A stretch of 8,694 nt of DNA from Rhodoferax sp. (GCA_023231075.1 JALNWC010000088.1:1-8694); one strand, 5' to 3'; numbered from the stretch's first letter, positions 1 to 6,223 are shown. Program-made: numbers and translations. The notes: generated from the letters alone by a model not told the origin.

Positions 1-371
1 ACATCTGCGCCCTTGCGGATCATCAGTTGGCAAAGTTCTCTCTCTCCTTTGAGCGCCGCGAGCATCAGAGGATTTTCATCGGCCGCATTGCGCACCTCGA
101 CCTTGATTTGCGGGTGACTGAGCAGGACATGCGCGACCTTGAAAGCGGACTCCTTGATGGCCAGCATCAGACCCGGATTGCCCGCTGGATCGCTGGTATT
201 GGGGTCAAAACCACGGTTCAGGAGGGCCCTGACTTGCGCTGCCTCGTCTTGTTTGATGAATCGGAAAAAATCTTCATATGAGCCTGCATGAACCAGATTA
301 AAACCAATTAAAACAAATAGATAAATTACGTTTTTAAAGTAATTTATATTTTTTGAAATCGTTTGATTCAT
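1..371 (-). CDS. Secreted ankyrin-repeat protein, 3' end cut by window edge
   Basis: An open frame runs from an ATG at 371 to the left edge, 123 complete codons with no stop. Residues 1-29 look like a Sec signal peptide: Lys at 7 and 13, a hydrophobic core from about 15 to 27, and cleavage probably after V-H-A (29). The mature part begins G-S-Y-E-D-F-F. Ankyrin-type helices follow, with the repeat signatures L-L-N-R-G-F-D-P-N (50-58) and A-A-L-K-G-E-R-E-L (105-113), then R-K-G-A-D at the edge. Ankyrin repeats bind proteins, so a periplasmic binding role is inferred; no partner is known. The start overlaps the tatD stop by 4 bp (ATGA), so the gene is the last visible member of the mltG-tmk-holB-tatD run. 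The signal-peptide DNA at 291-360 is only about 17% GC and uses codons such as ATA and TTA that neighbours avoid. The family assignment is firm; the function is unknown. Confidence 0.87.
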   Translation of the reverse strand, partial: MNQTISKNINYFKNVIYLFVLIGFNLVHAGSYEDFFRFIKQDEAAQVRALLNRGFDPNTSDPAGNPGLMLAIKESAFKVAHVLLSHPQIKVEVRNAADENPLMLAALKGERELCQLMIRKGAD

Positions 372-1165
372 GCCGTGACACCTTTGAAAAGGGTGTCAAA
401 GTTGGCATTGGTGAGGCGGGCGATGTCTTCCAGCGGCAAGCGCCTGATTTCAGCCAACTGCCTGGCCACCCAGGGCACATAAGACGGGTTGTTGGTCTTG
501 CCGCGATACGGTGCCGGGGCCAGATAGGGGCTGTCAGTCTCAATCAGCAGTCGCTCCAAGGGCACCATGGCCGCCACCTCGCGCAAGCTTTTGGCGCTCT
601 TGAACGTCAAAATGCCTGAAAAAGAAATGTAAAAACCCAACTCCAGCGCCTGGCGTGCCGTCTTTTCGTCTTCGGTGAAACAGTGAAAGACGCCGCCGGC
701 GCTGCCCGGCGAGCCATCTTCGCCCTCCGCACGCAAAATGGCCAGGGTGTCTTCCGAGGCTTGCCGGGTGTGGATGACCAAGGGTTTTTGCAGCTGCCGC
801 GCCGCCCGGATGTGGGTGCGAAAGCGCGCGCGTTGCCAAGCCATGTCGGCCACAGTGCGGCCATTAAGCCGGTAGTAGTCGAGCCCGGTTTCACCAATGC
901 CCACCACCCGGGGCAATTGGCCCAGAGTCAGCAAATCGTCCAGCGTGGGTTCCCTGACCCCTTCGTTGTCTGGATGCACGCCCACCGTGGCCCAAAAATT
1001 GTCGTATTGCAGGGCCAACTGGTGCACGGCAGCAAATTCTTCCAGGGTGGTGCTGATGCACAGTGCCCGCCCGACTTGGGCGTCGACCATGGCTTGCCGG
1101 ATGGCTGGCAATTCGGACAGCAGCTCGGGAAAATTCAAATGACAATGGGAATCTGTGAACATCAT
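368..1165 (-). CDS. tatD: TatD-family metal-dependent deoxyribonuclease
   Basis: This 265-residue protein has the usual TatD length and a TIM-barrel amidohydrolase-type layout. Visible metal and catalytic residues are the H-x-H pair His7/His9 near the N-terminus, Glu92 in G-E-T-G-L-D-Y-Y, His132 in I-H-T-R, His161 in F-H-C-F, and Asp211 in I-E-T-D-S-P-Y-L. The family signature R-G-K-x-N-x-P-S-Y-V-P follows at about 221-231. TatD enzymes are Mg-dependent 3'-5' exonucleases linked to DNA repair and DNA degradation in the cytoplasm; despite the name they are not needed for Tat export. The start ATG overlaps the holB stop by 4 bp (ATGA). The next codon is also ATG, so initiation could be one codon later. 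No clear Shine-Dalgarno is visible, so translation probably relies on coupling to holB. The stop overlaps the start of the ankyrin gene in the same way. Confidence 0.95.
   Translation of the reverse strand: MMFTDSHCHLNFPELLSELPAIRQAMVDAQVGRALCISTTLEEFAAVHQLALQYDNFWATVGVHPDNEGVREPTLDDLLTLGQLPRVVGIGETGLDYYRLNGRTVADMAWQRARFRTHIRAARQLQKPLVIHTRQASEDTLAILRAEGEDGSPGSAGGVFHCFTEDEKTARQALELGFYISFSGILTFKSAKSLREVAAMVPLERLLIETDSPYLAPAPYRGKTNNPSYVPWVARQLAEIRRLPLEDIARLTNANFDTLFKGVTA
376..398 (-). promoter_or_regulatory. Hairpin covering the ankyrin gene's Shine-Dalgarno
   Basis: On the minus-strand transcript the last codons of tatD (D-T-L-F-K-G-V-T) form an inverted repeat. Perfect 7-bp arms lie at 392-398 and 376-382 (TGACACC/GGTGTCA), and inner U-A pairs extend the stem with one bulged C. 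The only Shine-Dalgarno-like run before the ankyrin ATG, AAAGG at 381-385, is partly inside the stem, 9 nt from the start. A ribosome finishing tatD would melt the stem. This suggests translation of the ankyrin gene depends on tatD translation. The repeat is seen; the function is inferred. It is not a convincing intrinsic terminator, because no U-run follows it and it lies inside coding sequence. Confidence 0.45.
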
Positions 1166-2169
1166 GTTTTTGCGTTAAGGGCGAGTTGCGCCTGGCTTAC
1201 CAGGGCCTCCTGCATCAGGCCGACGTTAAAAGGGTGTTCTACGGTGCGCATGGTTTCGGACAAGCTTTTGGCCCAGTCGCTCAGGGCTTGCCAGCCCCCG
1301 GCTTTGGGCAAATCTGCCGCTTCAAAAAAACGCGGTGCGGCGCCGCAGCGCAAGGCCAGCAGGTCGTGGCACAGCTTGTGCAGGGCATCGACGGTTTGCG
1401 CCGGTGTCCAGTCCTTGAACACACTGACATCACCGGCCTGCACGGCCCGCGGCAGGCGCGGCCATAAACCCGCAATGGGGGCAAACTGCAAGGCATCCTG
1501 CGGCCTGCCGCCGGACGCGCGCAGCATCACCACAGCCTGGTTGGCAGGCACGCCCTGCCCTTGCAACCAGCTCAGCGCGTCGGCCGGGTCGGGCCAGGTC
1601 ATGGTGTGCCCCAGGCAACGGCTGCGAATGGTGGGCAACAACTGGTGGGCGGCTTCCGAGGCCAGCACAAATTTGACGTCACCGGCCGGCTCCTCCAGCG
1701 TTTTCAGCAGGGCGTTGGCGGTGTAGACGTTCATGCGCTCCGCCGGAAACACCAGCACCGCCTTGCCGCGGCCCCGGGCGCTGGTGCGCTGGGCAAACTC
1801 CACCGCGTCACGCATCGCCTCGACCCGAATCTCCTTGCTGGCCTTGCGCTTCTTGCCGTCGATCTCGTCTTGCGCCTTTTCGCTCAACGGCCAGTTCAAG
1901 GCCAGCATCACGGTCTCGGGCATCAGCACGCACAGGTCGGCGTGGGCGTGTACATCGATGGCGTGGCAACTGCTGCAGCGGCCACAGGCGCCCTGCGCCG
2001 TGGCGTGGTCGCAAAGCCAGGCGCGCACCAGCGCCAGCGCCAACTCGTACTGGCCCAGCCCGGATGGCCCGGCCAGCAGCCAGGCGTGGCCGCGCTGTGC
2101 CAGCAAGGCTTGTGTTTGCGCGGCAATCCAGGGGGCGACCGGGCTGACCTTAACCATTGGATCATTCAT
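1162..2169 (-). CDS. holB: DNA polymerase III subunit delta' (clamp loader)
   Basis: This is the non-ATPase AAA+ subunit of the clamp loader that places the beta clamp on primed DNA. I place the start at 2169 (M-N-D-P-M-V-K-V), giving 335 residues: that ATG overlaps the tmk stop by 4 bp and has GAGG about 9 nt upstream. The open frame continues upstream to 2214, but only inside tmk. The P-loop at 34-40 is G-P-S-G-L-G-Q, with Gln in place of the ATP-binding Lys, as expected for delta'. Cys53, Cys62, Cys65 and Cys68 have the 9-3-3 spacing of the delta' zinc module. A degenerate Walker B strand (K-A-V-L-V-F-P-A-E), the N-A-L-L-K-T-L-E-E-P motif and an S-R-C sensor motif follow. The C-terminal collar domain is poorly conserved but has normal length. 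Confidence 0.95.
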   Translation of the reverse strand: MNDPMVKVSPVAPWIAAQTQALLAQRGHAWLLAGPSGLGQYELALALVRAWLCDHATAQGACGRCSSCHAIDVHAHADLCVLMPETVMLALNWPLSEKAQDEIDGKKRKASKEIRVEAMRDAVEFAQRTSARGRGKAVLVFPAERMNVYTANALLKTLEEPAGDVKFVLASEAAHQLLPTIRSRCLGHTMTWPDPADALSWLQGQGVPANQAVVMLRASGGRPQDALQFAPIAGLWPRLPRAVQAGDVSVFKDWTPAQTVDALHKLCHDLLALRCGAAPRFFEAADLPKAGGWQALSDWAKSLSETMRTVEHPFNVGLMQEALVSQAQLALNAKT

Positions 2170-2810
2170 GCCAACCAGCCTCGCTGCTTCATGCTCGCCA
2201 TCACATCTTGCCACACGGTTTCACGGTTTTGCTCGGCGGCAATGCGGGCAAACCGCGGCGGGTCCGCCTCAAAGCGCGCCTGATAGCCGGAGCGCACGCT
2301 GGCAAAAAAAGTGGTGGGCTGTGCCTCAAACTTGTCAGGCACGCGCGCACCGGTCAGGCGCTGGGCGGCAATGTCAGGGGCCAGGTCAAACCAGATCGTC
2401 AGATCCGGTTGCCGCACCACATTGCCCTGCGGCAATTTCACGGTTTGCACCAGCTGCTCCAGAAATGTGAGCACCTCCAGATCAAAGCCTCGGCCACCGC
2501 CCTGGTAGGCAAACGTGGCGTCGGTAAAGCGGTCACACAACACCACCTCATCCCGCGTCAGCGCCGGTTCAATGACCTGCTGCAAGTGGTCACGGCGGGC
2601 CGCAAAAACCAGCAAGGCCTCGGTCATGGCGTCCATGGGGTCGTTCAGCACCAGCGTGCGCAGTTTTTCTGCCAGCGGCGTGCCGCCCGGTTCGCGCGTC
2701 AGTGTGACCGCCCTGCCCTGCGCCCTGAAGGCTTGCGCCAAGCCATTGATATGGGTCGATTTTCCGGCACCGTCGATGCCTTCAAAACTGATGAATATGC
2801 CGCTCGCCAT
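2166..2810 (-). CDS. tmk: Thymidylate kinase (dTMP kinase)
   Basis: This cytoplasmic enzyme phosphorylates dTMP to dTDP with ATP, an essential step of dTTP synthesis. It has 214 residues, typical for the family. The P-loop E-G-I-D-G-A-G-K-S-T lies at 10-19. T-R-E-P-G-G-T (about 38-44) is the conserved dTMP-binding loop. C-D-R-F-T-D-A-T-F-A-Y-Q-G-G-G is the DRx-type catalytic and substrate-binding motif. A lid region with R-V-P-D-K-F-E follows in the C-terminal third. The gene starts 8 bp after the mltG stop, and its stop overlaps the holB start. The spacer before the ATG is AT-rich with no strong Shine-Dalgarno. The yceG(mltG)-tmk-holB-tatD order matches that in E. coli and Pseudomonas, supporting co-transcription. 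Confidence 0.97.
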   Translation of the reverse strand: MASGIFISFEGIDGAGKSTHINGLAQAFRAQGRAVTLTREPGGTPLAEKLRTLVLNDPMDAMTEALLVFAARRDHLQQVIEPALTRDEVVLCDRFTDATFAYQGGGRGFDLEVLTFLEQLVQTVKLPQGNVVRQPDLTIWFDLAPDIAAQRLTGARVPDKFEAQPTTFFASVRSGYQARFEADPPRFARIAAEQNRETVWQDVMASMKQRGWLA

Positions 2811-2818
2811 GCTTGTTT

Positions 2819-3802
2819 TTATTGTCCGCGTTGAAATTTGTTTACCGCCCGATTGTGCGCGTCCAGGCTGTCGCTGAACTGGCTGCTGCCGTCACCCCGC
2901 GCCACAAAATACAGGGCGCGACTGTTGGCCGGTTTCGCCGCAGCCAGCAGCGAGGCCTTGCCGGGCATGGCAATGGGCGTGGGCGGCAAGCCGTTGCGGG
3001 TGTAGGTGTTCCAGGGTGTGTCGGCCAGCAGGTCACGCCGCCGCAAATTGCCGTCAAAACCTTCGCCCAGGCCGTAAATCACTGCAGGGTCGGTCTGCAG
3101 CATCATGCCCAGGCGCAAGCGGTTGCTGAACACCGAGGCCACCATCGGCCGATCACTGGGCTGGCCGGTTTCCTTTTCAATAATGCTGGCCAAAATCAGC
3201 AGCTCCTCGAGCGTTTTCAGGGGGGTGTCGACGGCGCGCGCCTGCCAGGCTTGCATCAACTGCTTGTCCATGGCGTGCAAGGCGCGCAACAGCACTTTCA
3301 GGTCGCTGCTGCCTTTGGCGTAGGTGTAGGTGTCCGGATAGAAGCGGCCTTCGGGGTGACGTCCGGGTAGCCCCAGCTGTTCCATGATGAGCGCATCACT
3401 CAGGCCCTTTGAATCGGGCTTGAGGTGCTCTGCCTTGAGCAAGGCGGCGCGGACCTGTTTGAAAGTCCAGCCTTCCACCAGCGTGACCGAGCGCAGCGCC
3501 TCGTCGCCGCGCGTCAGCTTGGCCAACAGGCGGTATGGCGTCAGACCCGTTTCAAGCGCGTAACTGCCGGCCTTGATCTGGCGCGCCTGACCCGACAGGC
3601 GAAACCACCAGTACAGCAGCGCTGGCGAGGTTTGCACCCCGCTGTCAACCGTCGCCTGCGCCACACCGCGCGGCGTGGTGCCGGGTTCCACCGACAGGTC
3701 CAGCGTGGCTGCGGTCAGCGGCAAATCGTGGTTCAGCCACCAAAATGCCACGCCCCCCAAGGCCAGCGCCAAGACCAGTAAAAATTGAATGATTACACGC
3801 AC
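2819..3802 (-). CDS. mltG: Endolytic murein transglycosylase MltG (YceG family)
   Basis: MltG cleaves nascent glycan strands at the outer face of the inner membrane and is thought to terminate their elongation. I choose the GTG at 3802 (product begins M-R-V-I-I-Q-F), which puts one membrane helix at residues 4-23 as in the family and gives 327 residues. Another GTG at 3820 is possible. The only in-frame upstream ATG (3880) would extend into divergent ygfZ and add Cys-rich, unlikely sequence. GGAAGG lies about 10 nt before the chosen start. The LysM-like part is followed by the YceG catalytic core, with A-S-I-I-E-K-E-T placing the probable catalytic Glu at 209, and then L-Q-T-D-P-A-V-I-Y-G-L and N-T-Y-x-x-x-G-L-P-P-T-P-I. 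The C-terminal Y-F-V-A-R-G-D-G-S-S-x-F is also typical. This is the first gene of the minus-strand run. Confidence 0.94.
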   Translation of the reverse strand: MRVIIQFLLVLALALGGVAFWWLNHDLPLTAATLDLSVEPGTTPRGVAQATVDSGVQTSPALLYWWFRLSGQARQIKAGSYALETGLTPYRLLAKLTRGDEALRSVTLVEGWTFKQVRAALLKAEHLKPDSKGLSDALIMEQLGLPGRHPEGRFYPDTYTYAKGSSDLKVLLRALHAMDKQLMQAWQARAVDTPLKTLEELLILASIIEKETGQPSDRPMVASVFSNRLRLGMMLQTDPAVIYGLGEGFDGNLRRRDLLADTPWNTYTRNGLPPTPIAMPGKASLLAAAKPANSRALYFVARGDGSSQFSDSLDAHNRAVNKFQRGQ

Positions 3803-3849
3803 AACCCTATTGCCTTCCACAAAACTCACTGCGCATGATAATTCACACC
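3803..3849. promoter_or_regulatory. Divergent promoter region between mltG and ygfZ
   Basis: The 47 bp between the two chosen starts must hold the start of ygfZ transcription and probably also that of the mltG run. GATAAT at 3837-3842 is a 5/6 match to a -10 element on the plus strand. The overlapping ATGATA at 3835-3840 reads TATCAT on the minus strand, also 5/6. No well-spaced -35 was found for either. Because the plus-strand -10 ends only 7 bp before the ATG at 3850 and no Shine-Dalgarno precedes that ATG, a leaderless ygfZ transcript is possible. The matches are seen; their use is inferred. Confidence 0.3.
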
Positions 3850-4779
3850 ATGAACACACCTTTTCAGGGCGTTGCCCCACTGACCCATCTTGGGCTGATC
3901 CGCGCGCAAGGCGCCGACGCAGCCAAATTTCTGCACGGCCAACTGACCAATGACTTTTCCCTGCTGGGGCTGTCGGAGGCGCGGCTGGCCGGTTTTTGCA
4001 ACGCCAAAGGGCGCTTGCAGGCCAGTTTCATTGGTTTCAAACGCAGCCACACCGACATCGTGTTGCTCTGCAGCGCCGACTTGCTGGCCGCCACCTTGAA
4101 ACGCCTGAGCCTGTTTGTGTTGCGTTCACAGGTCAAGCTGGTGGACGCCAGTGCTGATTTTGTGGTCTACGGTCTGGCCGGTGCCGCCGTGGCCGAGGCG
4201 ACCCAGGCGCTCGCTGAACATCAGGCCAGGATTTGGGGCAAGGCCGATCTGGACGGTATTTCGATCGTCCACCTGTACCCTGCCGACGGTGTGCCACGCG
4301 CGATTTGGGTGGCCCCGGCAGGCACCCCGGCCCCGGCGGGCGCGGCCCTGAGCTCCGCGCAGTGGGCCTGGGGCGAGGTGCGCAGTGGCATTGCCACCGT
4401 GACCCAGGCTGTATGTGAAGCCTTTGTGCCGCAGATGCTCAATTACGAGTCGGTCGGCGGGGTCAATTTCAAAAAGGGCTGTTATCCGGGTCAGGAGGTG
4501 GTGGCGCGCAGCCAGTTCCGCGGCACGCTCAAGCGTCGTGCCTACCTGGCGCATGCCGACGTTGAATTGAAAGCAGGGGAAGAACTCTTTGCACCCGACG
4601 ATGCCGGCCAGCCCTGTGGCCTGGTGGTGCAGGCGGCGGCAGCGCCTGGAGGAGGTTTTGACGCCATCGTGTCGATGCAGATCAGTGCGTTCGAGGCCGG
4701 TGGCGTGCGGGCTCTGGCTGCCGATGGCCCGCTGCTCACGCTGGAAGCCGCACCCTATCCCCTGCAGGCTGATATTTGA
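3850..4779 (+). CDS. ygfZ: Folate-binding YgfZ-type Fe-S cluster maintenance protein
   Basis: YgfZ is a tetrahydrofolate-binding protein related to the glycine-cleavage T-protein (GcvT). It supports synthesis or repair of certain iron-sulfur enzymes, such as MiaB-type proteins, in the cytoplasm. The family signature K-G-C-Y-P-G-Q-E is intact at 209-216, with the essential Cys at 211, and is followed by V-V-A-R-S-Q-F-R-G. The N-terminus L-I-R-A-Q-G-A-D-A-A-K-F-L-H-G-Q-L-T-N-D-F is the T-protein-like folate domain start. The length is 309 residues from the ATG at 3850. An in-frame ATG at 3835 would add five residues, but it overlaps the candidate -10 element, and neither start has a good Shine-Dalgarno. 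It is transcribed away from mltG and ends 6 bp from the stop of a convergent small gene. Confidence 0.93.
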   Translation: MNTPFQGVAPLTHLGLIRAQGADAAKFLHGQLTNDFSLLGLSEARLAGFCNAKGRLQASFIGFKRSHTDIVLLCSADLLAATLKRLSLFVLRSQVKLVDASADFVVYGLAGAAVAEATQALAEHQARIWGKADLDGISIVHLYPADGVPRAIWVAPAGTPAPAGAALSSAQWAWGEVRSGIATVTQAVCEAFVPQMLNYESVGGVNFKKGCYPGQEVVARSQFRGTLKRRAYLAHADVELKAGEELFAPDDAGQPCGLVVQAAAAPGGGFDAIVSMQISAFEAGGVRALAADGPLLTLEAAPYPLQADI

Positions 4780-4785
4780 CCGGCT

Positions 4786-5001
4786 TCAGACCCGGCGTGC
4801 CCAAGGGCCCAGGGTCATTTTTTCCAACAGGTCCATCTGGCGCTCAAAGCGGGCCCAGCGCAGCATGGAGCGCTCAATCAAGCCCACCTGCACGGCTTTG
4901 GCGTACTGCTCGCGCGCCATGTCAAAGGGCAGGCCGTTGAGCAGTGACAGGGTTCGGTTGAAACTGCTGGCGGTGGCGTTCAGGTTTTGAGAATCATGCA
5001 T
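4786..5001 (-). CDS. Small conserved-looking protein of unknown function (71 aa)
   Basis: I do not recognise this family. The protein begins M-H-D-S-Q-N-L-N-A-T and ends W-A-R-R-V. Its N-terminal 20 residues are polar and Asn/Ser-rich; residues from about 27 to the end look helical and amphipathic, with many Arg, Glu and Met. There is no signal peptide, membrane segment or Cys. Start choice: GGAG at 5010-5013 lies 8 nt before the ATG at 5001, the best spacing. The in-frame ATG at 5007 is too close to it, and the frame upstream to 5046 has no ribosome site. Good start signals, an upstream -10-like promoter with a palindrome, and tight packing against ygfZ argue for a real gene. The helical character is loosely phasin-like, but I would not assign that. 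Confidence 0.65.
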   Translation of the reverse strand: MHDSQNLNATASSFNRTLSLLNGLPFDMAREQYAKAVQVGLIERSMLRWARFERQMDLLEKMTLGPWARRV

Positions 5002-5009
5002 GTTCATTT

Positions 5010-5013
5010 CTCC
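5010..5013 (-). promoter_or_regulatory. Shine-Dalgarno of the 71-aa gene
   Basis: On the minus strand GGAG is separated by 8 nt from the ATG at 5001 and by only 2 nt from the in-frame ATG at 5007. It therefore selects the downstream start. This is one of the few clear ribosome-binding sites in the window. Confidence 0.6.
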
Positions 5014-5060
5014 GTCAAGGAAGTAACAGAGGGGGGTCCTTGTCAAGTTAGTGTCGGCAA

Positions 5061-5082
5061 ATTATAAGGGTTTACCCTTATA
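5061..5082 (-). promoter_or_regulatory. Palindromic operator overlapping a -10 element
   Basis: A perfect inverted repeat has 9-bp arms at 5063-5071 and 5074-5082, TATAAGGGT and ACCCTTATA, separated by TT. On the minus strand the outer end of the arm is part of an exact TATAAT (5061-5066), about 60 bp upstream of the 71-aa gene start. No good -35 lies 16-18 bp further upstream, which fits an activator-dependent or weak promoter. A dimeric regulator bound here would cover the -10 element and should repress. The arms are too short in GC, and have no U-run, to be a terminator. The palindrome is seen; the operator role is inferred, and the regulator is unknown. Confidence 0.5.
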
Positions 5083-5145
5083 TCCAGGTTTTCATGAGGG
5101 CTTTGGTTCTGGAAACCAGGCCGCTGCACTCAGGCTCAATCGATG

Positions 5146-6108
5146 TCAGCCTGGGCTACGGGCAAATGCATGTTTCAACGCCCGTGCCGCATCCATGTGC
5201 GCCTGGCGCGCCTCGGGGATGGCGCGGCCCATGGTGATGAAGCCATGGGTCACACCGCGGTAGATGTCGAGGTCCACCGCCACCCCGGCCGCGCGCAGCT
5301 TGTCGGCGTACTGCAGACCCTCGTCGACCAGCGGGTCGCATTCGGCCAGGCCCAGCCAGGCCGGTGCGACACCGGCCACATCGTCGGCCAACAAAGGGGC
5401 AAAACGCCAGTCCTCGCGGTCCTGCTGGTTTGGAATGTACTGGTCGAAAAAATAATCAATGTGCGCGGCCTCCAGCACAAAGCCATGGCCAAAGGTGGTG
5501 TGCGAAGGCGTGTCCTGGTGGGCGCCGCAGCCCGGGTAAATGAGCAGTTGCAGCTTCAGGTCGAGCCCGGTGTCACGCGCCTGCAGGGCGCAGGCGGCGG
5601 CCAGCGTGCCACCGGCGCTGTCTCCGCCCACCGCCATGCGCGTGGTGTCCAGGCCTTTTTCCGGGCGGTGTTTCGCCACCCAGGTCAGGGCGTCCCAGGC
5701 GTCTTCAAAAGCCACCGGAAAACGGTGCTCGGGGGCCAGACGGTAGCCCACCGACAGCACCGCGCAATGGGCCAGCTGGCTCAGGTGACGGCACAGCACG
5801 TCGTGGGTGGCGATGCTGCCAATCGTGAAGCCGCCGCCGTGCAGGTACACCAGCACCGGCAGTGGCTCGTCGCTGGGCGCGACCAGCCGCACCGGTAAAT
5901 CAAAGCCGTCGCGCGTGGGCAGCGTGAAATTTTCCATCCGCTGCAGTTTCATCGGGGCCAGGTCGAGCACGCCGGCGTTGACCTCATAGGTGGCCCGCGC
6001 CTGTTGCGGCGTCAGGGCATGCAGCGGCACCTGGCCGGCGCGTGCCATGCGTTCAATGACGCCGTGCATGGCGGGGGTCAGCAAGGCGCGCGGGTTGCGG
6101 TAACTCAT
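5146..6108 (-). CDS. HSL-family alpha/beta-hydrolase (carboxylesterase/lipase)
   Basis: This 320-residue protein has all hallmarks of the hormone-sensitive-lipase (family IV) esterases. The oxyanion-hole motif H-G-G-G is at 90-93. The nucleophile Ser164 lies in G-D-S-A-G (162-166). Asp258 lies in A-E-C-D-P-L-V-D-E-G and His288 in G-V-T-H-G-F. These form a complete Ser-Asp-His triad. Such enzymes hydrolyse short-chain acyl esters; the natural substrate cannot be read from sequence. There is no signal peptide, so it is cytoplasmic. The N-terminal cap region (1-60) has the usual length. It is transcribed alone, divergent from the transglutaminase-like gene 174 bp away. The ATG at 6108 lacks a clear Shine-Dalgarno. 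The stop is followed by 144 bp before the next minus-strand gene, with no clear terminator. Confidence 0.93.
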   Translation of the reverse strand: MSYRNPRALLTPAMHGVIERMARAGQVPLHALTPQQARATYEVNAGVLDLAPMKLQRMENFTLPTRDGFDLPVRLVAPSDEPLPVLVYLHGGGFTIGSIATHDVLCRHLSQLAHCAVLSVGYRLAPEHRFPVAFEDAWDALTWVAKHRPEKGLDTTRMAVGGDSAGGTLAAACALQARDTGLDLKLQLLIYPGCGAHQDTPSHTTFGHGFVLEAAHIDYFFDQYIPNQQDREDWRFAPLLADDVAGVAPAWLGLAECDPLVDEGLQYADKLRAAGVAVDLDIYRGVTHGFITMGRAIPEARQAHMDAARALKHAFARSPG

Positions 6109-6121
6109 GATGGTGTGTGAT

Positions 6122-6153
6122 GTTGTTACAGTGCGGGCTCTGATGCTAACAAC
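6122..6153 (-). promoter_or_regulatory. Candidate esterase promoter within an inverted repeat
   Basis: On the minus strand TTGTTA (6147-6152) and TGTAAC (6125-6130) are separated by 16 bp, each a 4/6 match to the -35 and -10 consensus. They lie just upstream of the esterase start at 6108, leaving a leader of only about 10 nt. The same bases form an inverted repeat, GTTGTTA at 6122-6128 and TAACAAC at 6147-6153, with 18 bp between arms. A regulator could bind across the promoter. The matches are weak, so both roles are tentative. Confidence 0.3.
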
Positions 6154-6223
6154 CCGGAGTCAGCCACGGCAGCGAAACCCACCCCATTGTACGGATGCAA
6201 CTGGCACCAACATTGCTTGTTCC

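Noticed and set aside
27..281. An 84-codon plus-strand frame at the left edge
   Set aside because: It is antisense to the ankyrin-repeat frame, which has a signal peptide and repeat motifs.
683..1726. A 347-codon plus-strand frame opposite tatD and holB
   Set aside because: It spans the junction of two well-supported minus-strand genes and shows no domain; codon shadow in GC-rich DNA.
1162..2214. Longer holB beginning at 2214
   Set aside because: The extra 15 residues lie inside tmk; the ATG at 2169 has a GAGG and the ATGA overlap, and fits the family start.
1733..2834. Long plus-strand frames opposite holB and tmk
   Set aside because: Same reason: both minus-strand genes have intact catalytic or structural motifs, and the antisense products are Arg/Ala/Pro-rich without domains.
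5041..5046. Exact TTGACA on the minus strand upstream of the 71-aa gene, considered as a -35
   Set aside because: No -10-like sequence lies 15-19 bp downstream; the TATAAT is on its upstream side.
5131..5153. Inverted repeat CAGGCT/AGCCTG overlapping the esterase stop, considered as a terminator
   Set aside because: Only 6-bp arms, an 11-nt loop, and no U-run after it on the minus strand.
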